DNA of 64,000 bases from CAHJWH01 sp965198905 (GTDB lineage Bacteria > Pseudomonadota > Alphaproteobacteria > Caulobacterales > Caulobacteraceae): NCBI GenBank assembly GCA_965198905.1, contig OZ240678.1, positions 3,286,001 through 3,350,000 of the forward strand, read 5' to 3'. A model generated the notes under the pieces. It had not been told where the DNA came from, did no database searches, and saw nothing but the letters and a program-made list of their open reading frames with translations. The position numbers were made by a program, and so were the translations under genes. Below, in pieces: positions 44,648 through 54,526 of the stretch. The stretch's first letter is position 1; each line of letters opens with the position of its first letter.

Positions 44648-46888
44648 TCAGGTCGTCGGCCGGTCCATGAACGCTGGCATCCAGCCCTCGTGCGCCTGCC
44701 TGAGGTCGGCCAGGGCTATGGCGAACAGGCTCGCGGAGGCGAAGGCTTCACCGCCCACATGGCCCGCATCGCTCGCCCGCACGCCAGCCTTCCGGGCCGA
44801 CTCAAACACCGCCTGCGGGTCGGGGGTGGCCAGCAGATAACGGGCCTGATCCTCGCCGAACAGGTAGCCGTGGGCATGGACAGCAGAGCTGGCGCGCAGC
44901 TCTACCCCAACGCCGGAGGCCAGCGCCATCTCCGCCGCCGCGCCGACCAGGCCGCCGTCGGAGAGGTCGTGTACGGCGTGCAGGCGGCCCTCTCGGATCA
45001 GGGCGCGGACGAGATCGCCATTCCTTCTCTCGGCGACAAGGTCGACGGGAGGCGGTGCCCAGGCGCGGCTGTCCGCGTCGCCTGATCCAAGCCCCTCGCG
45101 CAGGTAGAGGCTCGCGCCTAGCTCCCCGTGCGTCTCGCCGATCAGCACCAGGGTGTCGCCAGCCCGCATCCTGGCGTAGCCGACAGCCTCGGCGTAGTCG
45201 GGGATCAGGCCCACCGCGCCGACGGTTGGGGTCGGCGGGATGGCTGAGCCGTTCGTCTCATTGTAGAGGCTGACGTTTCCGCTCACCACGGGGAAATCGA
45301 GTGCGCGGCAGGCCTCGCCCATGCCGGCGATGGCGCGCACGATCTGGCCCATGATCTCATGCCGCTCGGGATTGCCGAAGTTCAGGTTGTCGGTGACCGC
45401 GATCGGGTCGGCGCCCACGGCGGTGAGGTTGCGCCAAGCTTCCGCCACGGCCTGCTTGCCGCCCTCGTAGGGGTCCGCGGCGACGTAGCGGGGGGTGACG
45501 TCCGAGGTCATGGCGAGAGCCTTTCGAGTCCCGTGAACGCGCACGATCCCGGCGTCGGCGGCGGTGGCGCTGTCGGCAAGGGTGTCGGCCATGACGTGGC
45601 GGTCGTATTGTTCCCACAGCCAGCGCTTCGACGCCATGTCAGGGCAGGACATGAGCTTCAGCACCGCCTCCCTCCAATCCGCCGGTGGGGGAACGGCAGA
45701 GGGGTCCAGCCGCGCAAGCTTGGGGGGCGCGGTCCAGGGGCGGTCGTAGAGCGGCGCGTCGTCGGAAAGAGGCCCGAGCGGCAGATCGCAGACGATCTCG
45801 CCGGCATGGCGCAGCACGATGCGGCCCGTGTCGGTCGTGGCGCCGATCACCGCGGCGTCAAGGCCCCACTTCTCGAAGATCGCGTAGGCTTCGGGCTCGC
45901 GACCTGGCTTCAGGATGGCCAGCATCCGCTCCTGGCTCTCCGACAGCATCATCTCGTAGGCGCTCATGCCAGTCTCACGCTGGGGCACGGCGTCCAGGTC
46001 GAGTTCGATGCCGACGCCCCCCTTGCCGGCCATCTCCACAGAGGAGGAGGTAAGGCCCGCCGCGCCCATGTCCTGGATGGCGGCCACTGCGCCGGTGGCC
46101 ATCAGCTCCAGCGTCGCCTCGATCAGCAGCTTTTCGGCGAAGGGGTCGCCGACCTGGACGGTGGGGCGCTTGTCTTCGCTGTCCTCGTCGAACTCGGCCG
46201 ACGCCATGGTGGCGCCATGGATGCCGTCGCGCCCGGTCTTGGAGCCGAAATAGACCACCGGCAGCCCGGCGGCCGGCGCCGCGGAGTAGAAGATCTTGTC
46301 CGCGTCGGCCACGCCCACGCACATGGCGTTGACCAGGATGTTGCCGTCGTAGCCGGGGTCGAAATTGGTCTCGCCGCCGACCGTCGGCACGCCCACGCAG
46401 TTGCCGTAGCCGCCGATGCCCGCCACCACCCCCGCAACCAGCCGCCGGGTCCTGGGATGCTCAGGCGAGCCGAAGCGCAAGGCGTTCAGCAAGGCGACGG
46501 GCCGCGCACCCATGGTGAAGACATCGCGCATGATGCCGCCGACGCCGGTGGCGGCGCCTTGATAGGGTTCGATGAAGCTCGGATGATTATGGCTCTCCAT
46601 CTTGAAGATGCACGCCAATTTCGTTCCGTGGGGGCCATCGCCGATGTCCACCACGCCCGCGTTCTCGCCCGGGCCGCAGATCACCCGAGGGCCGGTGGTC
46701 GGCAGGGTTTTCAGGTGCAGGCGGGAGGACTTGTAGGAGCAGTGCTCGCTCCACATCACCGAGAAGACGCCGAGTTCCACCGCGTTCGGCTCGCGTCCGA
46801 GCCGGTCGAGGATCAGGGCGTATTCCTGCGCCTTCAGGCCGTACTCGTGCGCCAGTTCGGCCGAGGTCTTGGGGGCGGCGACATCCAT
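44648..46888 (-). CDS. purL: Phosphoribosylformylglycinamidine synthase subunit PurL
   Basis: A 746-residue small-type FGAM synthetase that acts with PurQ and PurS: FGAR plus ATP and glutamine-derived ammonia gives FGAM in purine synthesis. The active-site segment is MWSEHCSYKSSR, followed by CGPGENAGVVDIGDG, FKMESHNHPSFIEPYQGAATGVGG, and the second half with DNLNFGNP. Length fits the form that lacks the fused glutaminase domain. purQ and purS are not adjacent; purB lies 6 kb away. Confidence 0.96.
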   Translation of the reverse strand: MDVAAPKTSAELAHEYGLKAQEYALILDRLGREPNAVELGVFSVMWSEHCSYKSSRLHLKTLPTTGPRVICGPGENAGVVDIGDGPHGTKLACIFKMESHNHPSFIEPYQGAATGVGGIMRDVFTMGARPVALLNALRFGSPEHPRTRRLVAGVVAGIGGYGNCVGVPTVGGETNFDPGYDGNILVNAMCVGVADADKIFYSAAPAAGLPVVYFGSKTGRDGIHGATMASAEFDEDSEDKRPTVQVGDPFAEKLLIEATLELMATGAVAAIQDMGAAGLTSSSVEMAGKGGVGIELDLDAVPQRETGMSAYEMMLSESQERMLAILKPGREPEAYAIFEKWGLDAAVIGATTDTGRIVLRHAGEIVCDLPLGPLSDDAPLYDRPWTAPPKLARLDPSAVPPPADWREAVLKLMSCPDMASKRWLWEQYDRHVMADTLADSATAADAGIVRVHGTRKALAMTSDVTPRYVAADPYEGGKQAVAEAWRNLTAVGADPIAVTDNLNFGNPERHEIMGQIVRAIAGMGEACRALDFPVVSGNVSLYNETNGSAIPPTPTVGAVGLIPDYAEAVGYARMRAGDTLVLIGETHGELGASLYLREGLGSGDADSRAWAPPPVDLVAERRNGDLVRALIREGRLHAVHDLSDGGLVGAAAEMALASGVGVELRASSAVHAHGYLFGEDQARYLLATPDPQAVFESARKAGVRASDAGHVGGEAFASASLFAIALADLRQAHEGWMPAFMDRPTT

Positions 46889-47023
46889 GGCGTCCGGTTA
46901 GCGGATTTCGCCTGCAGTGTCAGGCGGACAGCTCATCCGCAGACGGGGTGCGGGGAATGGCGGAACGGCGGGGGTAGGAAGGGGATTGATTTGCAAAGCG
47001 CGTCGTCGCGTTAGGAGCATCGC

Positions 47024-47212
47024 ATGGCCGATCCGGCTACCCCGTACGAAAAGAACGCCTTCGAGCAGATGTTCGATCACCCGCTCACCCAGCCCGAAAG
47101 CGATGAGGGCATGGGACCGAGCCTGGGCGAGGACGTGGGTATCCAGCATCAACGCGACGAAGACCGCCGCAACGGCATCCTCGACAAAGACCGCAACGAC
47201 AGGAAGGTGTGA
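47024..47212 (+). CDS. Small hydrophilic protein of unknown function
   Basis: A 62-residue acidic protein with no membrane segment. It begins MADPATPYEKNAFEQMF and ends in an Asp/Arg-rich stretch (DEDRRNGILDKDRNDRKV). TTAGGAG lies 8 bp before the ATG, so it is likely translated. No known family recognised; probably disordered. A second small ORF follows 3 bp after its stop. Confidence 0.6.
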   Translation: MADPATPYEKNAFEQMFDHPLTQPESDEGMGPSLGEDVGIQHQRDEDRRNGILDKDRNDRKV

Positions 47213-47215
47213 ACG

Positions 47216-47428
47216 ATGCCCGACATCGACGAAACCGAAGAGACCTATGATCCCACGACGGTGGAGGTCGATCGCGCCCGCCAGCAAGGGTTGGGCATGG
47301 GGGAAAAAGACCTGCAGCGCCAACGTGATCCCGGCGATGGGCTGGGCCCGGGCGAGGCCCACCTCATCCCCGCCGCAGACGAAGACGAGCCGGATGGCGC
47401 TCTAGGGCGTGCGCAACCCGTCAGCTGA
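47216..47428 (+). CDS. Second small acidic protein in the same pair
   Basis: A 70-residue protein rich in Asp, Glu and Gly (MPDIDETEETYDPTTVEVDRA...), without membrane segments. Starts 3 bp after the previous stop, with GAAGGTG as a possible ribosome site inside that gene, so the two are probably co-translated. No recognised family; both proteins look intrinsically disordered. Converges with the DUF882 gene 20 bp away. Confidence 0.55.
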   Translation: MPDIDETEETYDPTTVEVDRARQQGLGMGEKDLQRQRDPGDGLGPGEAHLIPAADEDEPDGALGRAQPVS

Positions 47429-47448
47429 GCCGGACGACTTGCAGGACG

Positions 47449-48015
47449 TCAGCCCCAATGACGGATGGGGCCGACGTCCACATGGACGAAGTCCGACGAC
47501 GGATAATAGCCAACCCCACCGCGCCCGATGGCCAGGGCCGCGGTATGCAGGTGTGAAAGTCCGACATCCTCCAACCGGATATCCGACGCCTTGCCCTTCA
47601 TGTGATAGCTGTTGCTGGCCACTCCACAGCTCGTATCGTGAAGCATGGCGTTGGTCTTTGGCGAGCGATAGCCGGAGATGATCTGAAACGGCGTGCGGCT
47701 CTCGGTAACGTCGCGGATCGTGTGCCAAAGGTCGAACAGTTCGGGATCCATCTCGTGGATTTCGCCGGTCCGAAAATCGCGCATGACGTTGTTCATCGCC
47801 GCAAGGGCGTCAGGGACGTACTGGCCCCGATCATAATAGATCGCCGAAATCGATTCGCCGGTGTGGAGGTTGTGGACCGCGACCTCGCGTGCGCCATAGC
47901 CGCCGGGGGCGCCCCAGAAGCCCTGGGCCTTTCCGACGTTGGGAAGCAGGGCTGCTCCAGCAGCCAATGAAGCGCTGGAAAGCCCTAGCTTGAACAGATC
48001 GCGTCGTGCGTACAC
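47449..48015 (-). CDS. DUF882/YcbK-like peptidase (M15 fold), Tat-exported
   Basis: A 188-residue protein. The N terminus ARRDLFKLGLS is a twin-arginine signal. The mature part is the DUF882/M15-like fold with ISGYRSPKTN, the zinc motif NSYHMKGKASDI (HxxGxAxD), and the final FVHVDVGPIRHW with the second His. Probably a zinc-dependent peptidoglycan endopeptidase or carboxypeptidase in the periplasm. It is followed on the same strand orientation, about 100 bp upstream, by an L,D-transpeptidase gene, so cell-wall remodelling is a shared theme. Confidence 0.87.
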   Translation of the reverse strand: MYARRDLFKLGLSSASLAAGAALLPNVGKAQGFWGAPGGYGAREVAVHNLHTGESISAIYYDRGQYVPDALAAMNNVMRDFRTGEIHEMDPELFDLWHTIRDVTESRTPFQIISGYRSPKTNAMLHDTSCGVASNSYHMKGKASDIRLEDVGLSHLHTAALAIGRGGVGYYPSSDFVHVDVGPIRHWG

Positions 48016-48114
48016 CGCTCACCCCTCACGCTGCTCAGGCGCGCTTGATTAACTACGTGCGCCGGACTCCCTCGCCGACGGGACACGTTGTCTCACACAG
48101 GGATTGCAGCGCGG

Positions 48115-49587
48115 TTAAGTGGTGAGGTTTACCGGGTCTGAATCGCGGCTTTTCGCCGCGTTCAGTAGGTCCATCAGCTTATGATCCCAGTCATAGGCGT
48201 CAGCACGGAACTGGGTCTGGCCCGTATTATCCACGAACGCCGTCCAATACAGAATATAGACGGGAATGGTCTGTGACAGCGGCACATGGATGGTGTCGTC
48301 GCCCCCGATCACGGTGTCGATGCGCTGGGTCGTCCAGCTGGGATTGTCGTCGAGCAACAGGCTGGCTAACGCCTTGGGCTGCTCCAGCCTCACGCAACCG
48401 TGACTTGAGAGCCGGCTGCTGCGGGCGAAGCCGGACTGGACCGGCGTGTCGTGCAGGTAGACGCCGAAGGAATTGGCGAAGTCGAACTTGAAGCGGCCGA
48501 GCGCGCTCTTGGGCCCGGCCTTCTGCACTAGCTGCCCGCCGATGACGCGGAACTGGTTACGCGCTAGATACGCCGGATCTGCGTGCGCCTTGGGCCAGAT
48601 CTCCTTCTTTGCGATGGAGACGGGCACGTGCCAGGGCGGGTTCAGCACGATGCTGGAGATGTTGGAGTGCAGCATCGGCGTCTGGTCTTCCGGCTTGCCC
48701 GCCACCGCCTTCATAGCCATCACCGGCTCGCCGTCGCGATAGACCGCCAGCACGGCGGCGGCGATGTTCACCTGCACCCGGGTGTCTGGCAGCTGCCGCG
48801 GCAGCCAGCGCCAGCGCTCCATATTGGCTTCGATCTGCAGGATGCGCTGGCCGACGGGAGCGTTCAGGGCCGCCAAGGTCGGTGCGCCAACCTCGCCATC
48901 GGCCTTTAGCCCGACGCGGCGCTGAAAGCGCTCGACAGCCTCCTGAAGTGGGGCGTCGAAGACGTTCGGCTGGGCCGCGGCCGTGTCGACGCCGCTATCT
49001 TCCACTGCAAGTCGGGTGCGGAGCGCCGCGACGCGCGGGTCGGTCACCCCCAGGGCCAGGGGCGTGTCGCCGTCCGGCGCCGCGCTCCAACCATGGGCGG
49101 CGGCGATGCCGCGATAGATCGCCAGACTCTTCCGCAGCGCCTGATAGCCCTGATAGCGGGGAGGGAGACTGTCCAGCCAGGACTGCAGCTGATCCACGGC
49201 GAGGGCGTGGGTGAACTCCGGCGTCGGGTCGTAGGGGGCCGGACGGACGGACCAGTCCTCCAGGAACTCGGCAGGCTTCAGGCGCTGGCCGCGCTGGGCG
49301 CGGGCGTAGGCCAGGATGGCGGCCCGGAGCTGAGCCTGGGCGGCCGGCGTCTGCAGCGCCTGGGCCTTGATGGCGTCGCCTAGATCGGGCGGGATGAACT
49401 CGGTCCGGCGGAAGCCGTGGCTCGGCGCATCGGTCAGCGCCTTCGCCAGGGTGTCGGTCTGGGCGGGGGTAAGGCCACTACGCGCAGCCCGAGCGACGCG
49501 CGCCAAGCTGAGGGCTGCGCCCGTCAGCGCGACGGACCCGGCCAGCACCGCACGACGGTGGGTCAGCATCGGCGTCCGCGCGGACAT
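48115..49587 (-). CDS. L,D-transpeptidase of the YcbB type
   Basis: A protein of 490 residues with a signal containing twin Arg (LTHRRAVLAG), possibly Tat. A peptidoglycan-binding domain (about 220-290: APLQEAVERFQRRVGLKADGEVG) precedes the YkuD catalytic domain, whose nucleophile Cys is in LSSHGCVRLEQP. It makes 3-3 cross-links or attaches proteins to peptidoglycan in the periplasm. I start at 49587; the open frame extends to 49905 into the divergent MFS gene but without plausible coding. MLTHRR at 49569 is an alternative start. Confidence 0.9.
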   Translation of the reverse strand: MSARTPMLTHRRAVLAGSVALTGAALSLARVARAARSGLTPAQTDTLAKALTDAPSHGFRRTEFIPPDLGDAIKAQALQTPAAQAQLRAAILAYARAQRGQRLKPAEFLEDWSVRPAPYDPTPEFTHALAVDQLQSWLDSLPPRYQGYQALRKSLAIYRGIAAAHGWSAAPDGDTPLALGVTDPRVAALRTRLAVEDSGVDTAAAQPNVFDAPLQEAVERFQRRVGLKADGEVGAPTLAALNAPVGQRILQIEANMERWRWLPRQLPDTRVQVNIAAAVLAVYRDGEPVMAMKAVAGKPEDQTPMLHSNISSIVLNPPWHVPVSIAKKEIWPKAHADPAYLARNQFRVIGGQLVQKAGPKSALGRFKFDFANSFGVYLHDTPVQSGFARSSRLSSHGCVRLEQPKALASLLLDDNPSWTTQRIDTVIGGDDTIHVPLSQTIPVYILYWTAFVDNTGQTQFRADAYDWDHKLMDLLNAAKSRDSDPVNLTT

Positions 49588-49774
49588 GCAGGCTCTCCAG
49601 GGCGGTGCGGAAGGCGCAGCCGGACCCTCGATACGTTGACGGCGGCGTCGCCTGCAAGCGCTGATCCCGAACAAAGTGGAAACGGCGGCGCCCTGAGACA
49701 AAACGCCGAGGCCTGGGCGGAAGGCGATCTCCACCTCGGTTGTCTCGGACCGCCGTGTTCGGCATGAAGGCGCA

Positions 49775-51085
49775 ATGGTTCGTGACGCCCCGCCCGTGAC
49801 CGGCTCGACAAAGTCCTCACCGAGCGCGGTCAAGGCCGGTCCGTCGCAGGCCCTCGCCATCGTGCGGGTGGCCAGCGGCAATTTCCTCGAGATGTACGAC
49901 TTCATGGTGTTCGGCTACTTCGCCGCCGACATCGGGCGGGCCTTCTTTCCCGGCGGCGATAGCTTCGCCAGCCTGATGAAGTCGCTGATGACCTTCGCCG
50001 CCGCCTTTCTGATGCGTCCCGTAGGCGCGCTGGTGCTGGGCGCCTATACCGACCGGCACGGTCGCCGGGCGGGGCTGCTGCTGACCCTGCTGCTGATGGG
50101 GATCGGCATCGCCACCCTGACCTTCATGCCGTCCTACGCGATGATTGGACTGGCCGCGCCGATCCTGGTGCTGCTCGGGCGGCTGCTGCAGGGCTTTTCC
50201 GCCGGTGTGGAGCTCGGCAGCGTGTCGGTCTATCTGGCCGAGATCGCGCCGCCGGGGGTCAGGGGCTTCTACGTCAGCTGGCAGTCGGGCAGCCAGCAGG
50301 TGGCGGTGGTGACCGCCGCCCTGATCGGCGTGGCGACCGAGCACTTCGTGTCACCGGCGGCGATGGGGTCCTGGGGGTGGCGCATTCCGCTGCTGGTGGG
50401 CTGTCTGATCGTGCCTCTGCTGTTTTTGCTGCGCCGCCACCTGCCCGAAACCGAAGCCTTCCAGAAGTCCCACGCCTCAAGCCTTCGCGAGGTGGTCGGC
50501 GAGATGGCCAGGGCGTGGCCCGTGGTGCTGGTCGGTACGATGCTGGCGGTGATGACTACGGTCAGCTTCTACACCATCACCGCCTACACCCCGACGTTCG
50601 GGGAACACGAGCTGCACCTGTCGGCGCTGGCGGCGTTGGGGGTCACGCTGTGCGTAGGCGTCTCCAACCTGTTCTGGCTGCCGGTCATGGGGGCGCTGTC
50701 CGACCGGATCGGGCGGCGGCCACTGCTGATCGCCTGCACGCTCGGCGTGCTGGTCACCGCCTATCCCGCCATGATGTGGCTGACCCACGCGCCGTCGTTC
50801 GGCCGTTTGCTGACGGTGGAGCTGTGGTTGTCGTTCCTCTACGCCAGCTATAACGGCGCCATGGTGGTCTATCTGACCGAGATCGTGCCCCAGCGCCTGC
50901 GCGCCACGGGCTTCTCGCTCGCCTACAGCCTGGCCACCGCCATCTTCGGCGGCCTGACCCCGGCCATCTGCACCGGCTTGATCCACGTCACCGGCGACAA
51001 GGCCATGCCGGGCGCCTGGCTGTCGCTCGCCGCCGCCCTGGGCCTGATCGCAACCCTGGCCTCGGGAAGGCTGAAGCGGGTTTAG
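49775..51085 (+). CDS. MFS transporter of the metabolite:H+ symporter type (citrate/dicarboxylate-like)
   Basis: A 436-residue protein with 12 predicted membrane spans. The motif between TM2 and TM3, GAYTDRHGRRAG, is the MFS signature, repeated in the second half as GALSDRIGRRP. The N-terminal ASGNFLEMYDFMVFGYFA and GLLQGFSAGVELGS resemble citrate-proton symporter CitA and related MHS members. The substrate is therefore probably a tri- or dicarboxylate, but this is from family resemblance. Divergent from the L,D-transpeptidase over 187 bp. Confidence 0.86.
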   Translation: MVRDAPPVTGSTKSSPSAVKAGPSQALAIVRVASGNFLEMYDFMVFGYFAADIGRAFFPGGDSFASLMKSLMTFAAAFLMRPVGALVLGAYTDRHGRRAGLLLTLLLMGIGIATLTFMPSYAMIGLAAPILVLLGRLLQGFSAGVELGSVSVYLAEIAPPGVRGFYVSWQSGSQQVAVVTAALIGVATEHFVSPAAMGSWGWRIPLLVGCLIVPLLFLLRRHLPETEAFQKSHASSLREVVGEMARAWPVVLVGTMLAVMTTVSFYTITAYTPTFGEHELHLSALAALGVTLCVGVSNLFWLPVMGALSDRIGRRPLLIACTLGVLVTAYPAMMWLTHAPSFGRLLTVELWLSFLYASYNGAMVVYLTEIVPQRLRATGFSLAYSLATAIFGGLTPAICTGLIHVTGDKAMPGAWLSLAAALGLIATLASGRLKRV

Positions 51086-51088
51086 GCA

Positions 51089-51105
51089 CTCTCCCGCAGG
51101 GGGAG
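51089..51105. repeat. Short GC-rich hairpin after the transporter gene
   Basis: CTCTCCC, loop GCA, GGGGGAG: a 6-7 bp hairpin 3 bp after the stop codon, matching one arm of the palindromic repeats. It is located between convergent genes. Confidence 0.5.
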
Positions 51106-51112
51106 AAGAAGG

Positions 51113-51439
51113 TCATCGTGCGTCGAAACCGTAGGCCCGCTCCACCCGGGCGATCCGCACGCGGTAGGACGCGTACCACTGCTCGCGCCCCAGCCGCATG
51201 GCGCCGATGTGGTCCATCTGGCGCTTCCAGCCTTTGATAGCGTCCAGGTCGCGCCAGTAGGAGACGGTGACGCCGAGGACGTCCCGGGCGGCCTCGATCC
51301 CGAGGTAGCCGGGCTGCAGGGCGGCGAGCCGGTCCATCTCCTCGGCCATGGCGGCGTAGCCCGCGTCGCCTTCAGTGCGCACTGAGGTGAAGATCACCGC
51401 GTAGTAGGGCGGCTCGGGCGTGGCCGCCGGTCCGCCCAT
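51113..51439 (-). CDS. Antibiotic biosynthesis monooxygenase (ABM) domain protein
   Basis: A 108-residue single-domain protein of the ferredoxin-like dimeric alpha/beta-barrel fold. YYAVIFTSVRTEGDAGYAAMAEEMDRLAALQPGYLG and the following VSYWRDLDAIKGWKRQMDH are typical for uncharacterised bacterial ABM proteins. No heme residue pattern is obvious. It starts 4 bp after the J-domain gene stop and is the third gene of the mipZ run. Confidence 0.85.
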   Translation of the reverse strand: MGGPAATPEPPYYAVIFTSVRTEGDAGYAAMAEEMDRLAALQPGYLGIEAARDVLGVTVSYWRDLDAIKGWKRQMDHIGAMRLGREQWYASYRVRIARVERAYGFDAR

Positions 51440-51443
51440 CGCG

Positions 51444-51881
51444 TCAGCGGCTCCTCAGCGCGGCGCGCGCGGCGTTCAGCTGGGCGGCGAGGCCGGCTGT
51501 GCCTCCCACGTCCGGATGCGCCCGGCGGATCAACCGGCGATAGGCGGCGTCCACAGCCTCAGCTCCCGCCCCCTCGGGCACGCCCAGGATGGAGCGCGCC
51601 TGCGCCCGGTCCATCGCGCGGCTCGCCGGCTCGGGCGCGGACGGCGTCAGGGCCGGACGCCTGCGGGCGCCGAGCGACAAGCCTCCGGCCGCGAGCGCCA
51701 AGGCTGCGGCCGGCCATGGGTCGTTGCGCACGGCCAGCACCGCCGCCGCCACCAGCGCCAGCACCGACAGAAGCCCCGCCGTCGTCCGCCAGACCCGCGT
51801 GACGCGCCGCAGCCCCGCCACCAACCGATGGCGGCCGAAAACGACGGCCAGCAGGCCTGCGAGGAGGAGAAGCTCGATCAC
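51444..51881 (-). CDS. Membrane-anchored J-domain protein
   Basis: A 145-residue protein. It has two N-terminal hydrophobic segments (residues 2-15 and about 36-52) and further hydrophobic stretch to 70, then a C-terminal J-like domain with HPD in LIRRAHPDVGGTAGLAAQLNAARAAL. The layout resembles TIM14/Pam18-type or DnaJ-like membrane proteins, so it may recruit DnaK to the membrane. Located 13 bp downstream of mipZ. No G/F or zinc-finger region is present. Confidence 0.85.
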   Translation of the reverse strand: MIELLLLAGLLAVVFGRHRLVAGLRRVTRVWRTTAGLLSVLALVAAAVLAVRNDPWPAAALALAAGGLSLGARRRPALTPSAPEPASRAMDRAQARSILGVPEGAGAEAVDAAYRRLIRRAHPDVGGTAGLAAQLNAARAALRSR

Positions 51882-51894
51882 ATCGGGCGGCCGC

Positions 51895-52836
51895 TTACGC
51901 CGCTTCGTCCTCTCGAACGTCGGCGTCCACGTCCAGCGTCACGGTGCGGCCGAAGGCGGGGGGCGCGGCGGGCGCCACGGGCTCCACCTCGAGCCCCAGG
52001 GCCTGCATGATGGCGCGCAGCTCCTGGCGCGCGGCCACATGGCTGAGCGACACCGCCACGGGCCGTACGGTGGACGACAGGTCCGCAATGGTCAGGCCGA
52101 AGGGGAACAGCTCGCGATAGATCACCCGGTCGCGCAGGCCCGGGCCGACCCGGAAGCCCACCCGCTTGCTCAGCGCCTGCACCCGCTCGTCCAGGCGCTT
52201 CCTGTTACGGCTCTCGGTGGTGGCCAGGCGGTTGCGCAGCACCAGCCAGTCGATGGTGCGCCGTTCGGTGGTCAGGCGGGTCTTGCGCGCCTCCCACACC
52301 GTCTCGGAATAGAGGCTGGGCTTGGCCAGCTCCAGGGTCACCGGGTCGAGATGGCCCAGCATGTCGAAGTCCACGAAGCTGTCGTTGATCGGCGTGACGA
52401 TGCGGTCGGCGCGGCCGTGGGCTGCGCGCATCAGCAGGGTGTCGGAGCCCGGCGTGTCGATGACCACGAACTCGGCTTCCGCCCGCGCCCGCTCGAACAC
52501 CGCGTTGAAGCGGTCCACCGCCTCCTGTGGGTCACGCCGGGAGAGGGCCGCGTCGTCGTCGGACAGGGGCTGGACGGTGGGGTGGGGCAGCGCCACGCCG
52601 TTGGCGGCGCTCCAGGCCTTACGCGTGGAGAAGAAGCGGTTCACCGACTGCTGGCGCAGGTCGAGATCGAACGCCGCCACCTTCGCCCCTCCATGCAGCA
52701 GGGCGCAGACCAGGTGCATGGCCACGGTGGACTTGCCCGCCCCGCCCTTCTCGTTGCCCAGCACGATGATGTGGGCGGGTTGGGCGGTCGGCTGCGGAGC
52801 GGGGGCGACCGCCTGCGGGTCCATCGCTTGCGACAT
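51895..52836 (-). CDS. mipZ: Division plane positioning ATPase MipZ
   Basis: A 313-residue ParA-like ATPase. In Caulobacter, MipZ forms gradients from the ParB-bound poles and inhibits FtsZ, placing division at mid-cell. The deviant Walker A is NEKGGAGKST at residues 28-37; DFDLDLRQQSVNRFF, DSFVDFDMLG and RNRLATTESRNRKRLDERV are characteristic of MipZ rather than ParA/Soj. ATG at 52836 gives MSQAMDPQ; a GTG at 52869 is possible. Its upstream region has two GANTC sites and a CtrA-type box. First of a run with a J-domain and ABM gene. Confidence 0.95.
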   Translation of the reverse strand: MSQAMDPQAVAPAPQPTAQPAHIIVLGNEKGGAGKSTVAMHLVCALLHGGAKVAAFDLDLRQQSVNRFFSTRKAWSAANGVALPHPTVQPLSDDDAALSRRDPQEAVDRFNAVFERARAEAEFVVIDTPGSDTLLMRAAHGRADRIVTPINDSFVDFDMLGHLDPVTLELAKPSLYSETVWEARKTRLTTERRTIDWLVLRNRLATTESRNRKRLDERVQALSKRVGFRVGPGLRDRVIYRELFPFGLTIADLSSTVRPVAVSLSHVAARQELRAIMQALGLEVEPVAPAAPPAFGRTVTLDVDADVREDEAA

Positions 52837-52848
52837 GGCGGGTGTTCC

Positions 52849-52933
52849 GAATCGTTGGCGCCAGACCACGCGGCGCGCGCACAGAGTCCTACGGGGGCGG
52901 GCAGCGGGTCAACGTCGCTTAACGCCCGCTTAA
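52849..52933. promoter_or_regulatory. Cell-cycle control region of mipZ/purB: two GANTC sites and a CtrA box
   Basis: GAATC at 52849-52853 and GAGTC at 52884-52888 are CcrM methylation sites just upstream of mipZ. TTAA-CGCCCGC-TTAAC at 52919-52934 is an exact TTAA-N7-TTAA CtrA box. In C. crescentus, CcrM methylation is reported to activate mipZ (established knowledge), so the GANTC sites fit. The CtrA box lies about 83 bp from the mipZ ATG and 58 bp from the purB ATG; which gene it serves is unclear. Its occurrence could be by chance, though TTAA pairs are rare in this GC-rich DNA. Confidence 0.65.
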
Positions 52934-52991
52934 CCCTGTTGTCGAGGCGCGCGCGCTTGACAGCCATGGCCGCGGCTTCCATCCCGCGCCC

Positions 52992-54296
<1,305 letters not shown>

Positions 54297-54346
54297 TGGG
54301 CTCTACTTCGACAAGATGAGGATGAGGCCGACCTCAACGGGTCCAT

Positions 54347-54526
54347 TCAGCGATCGTCCTTCTTCGCCCCGTCAAGCTTGCCGTTGCGCTGCTCCACGTC
54401 CGCAGCGTCCAGCGCCTTCTGCAAGGGCGTGCGGCCGAACTTAGCGCGGTTGGTCTTCGCCTTGGCGGTCTTCTCCGCCTTGGCGCGATCCTTGCGCGCC
54501 TGGTTCAGGTTGATCGGCTCGACCAT
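54347..54526 (-). CDS. DUF4169 family small protein
   Basis: A 59-residue, strongly charged protein: MVEPINLNQARKDRAKAEKT, then AKTNRAKFGRTPLQKALD and a Lys/Asp-rich tail. The N-terminal pattern and KFGRT match DUF4169, found in alphaproteobacteria. It is probably a helical, nucleic-acid or protein binding peptide; function unknown. The ATG shares one base with the stop of the GST gene (TGATG), so it is co-translated with it. Confidence 0.82.
   Translation of the reverse strand: MVEPINLNQARKDRAKAEKTAKAKTNRAKFGRTPLQKALDAADVEQRNGKLDGAKKDDR

Noticed and set aside
45359..47014. A 551-codon plus-strand frame opposite purL
   Set aside because: Antisense shadow of a clear PurL gene.
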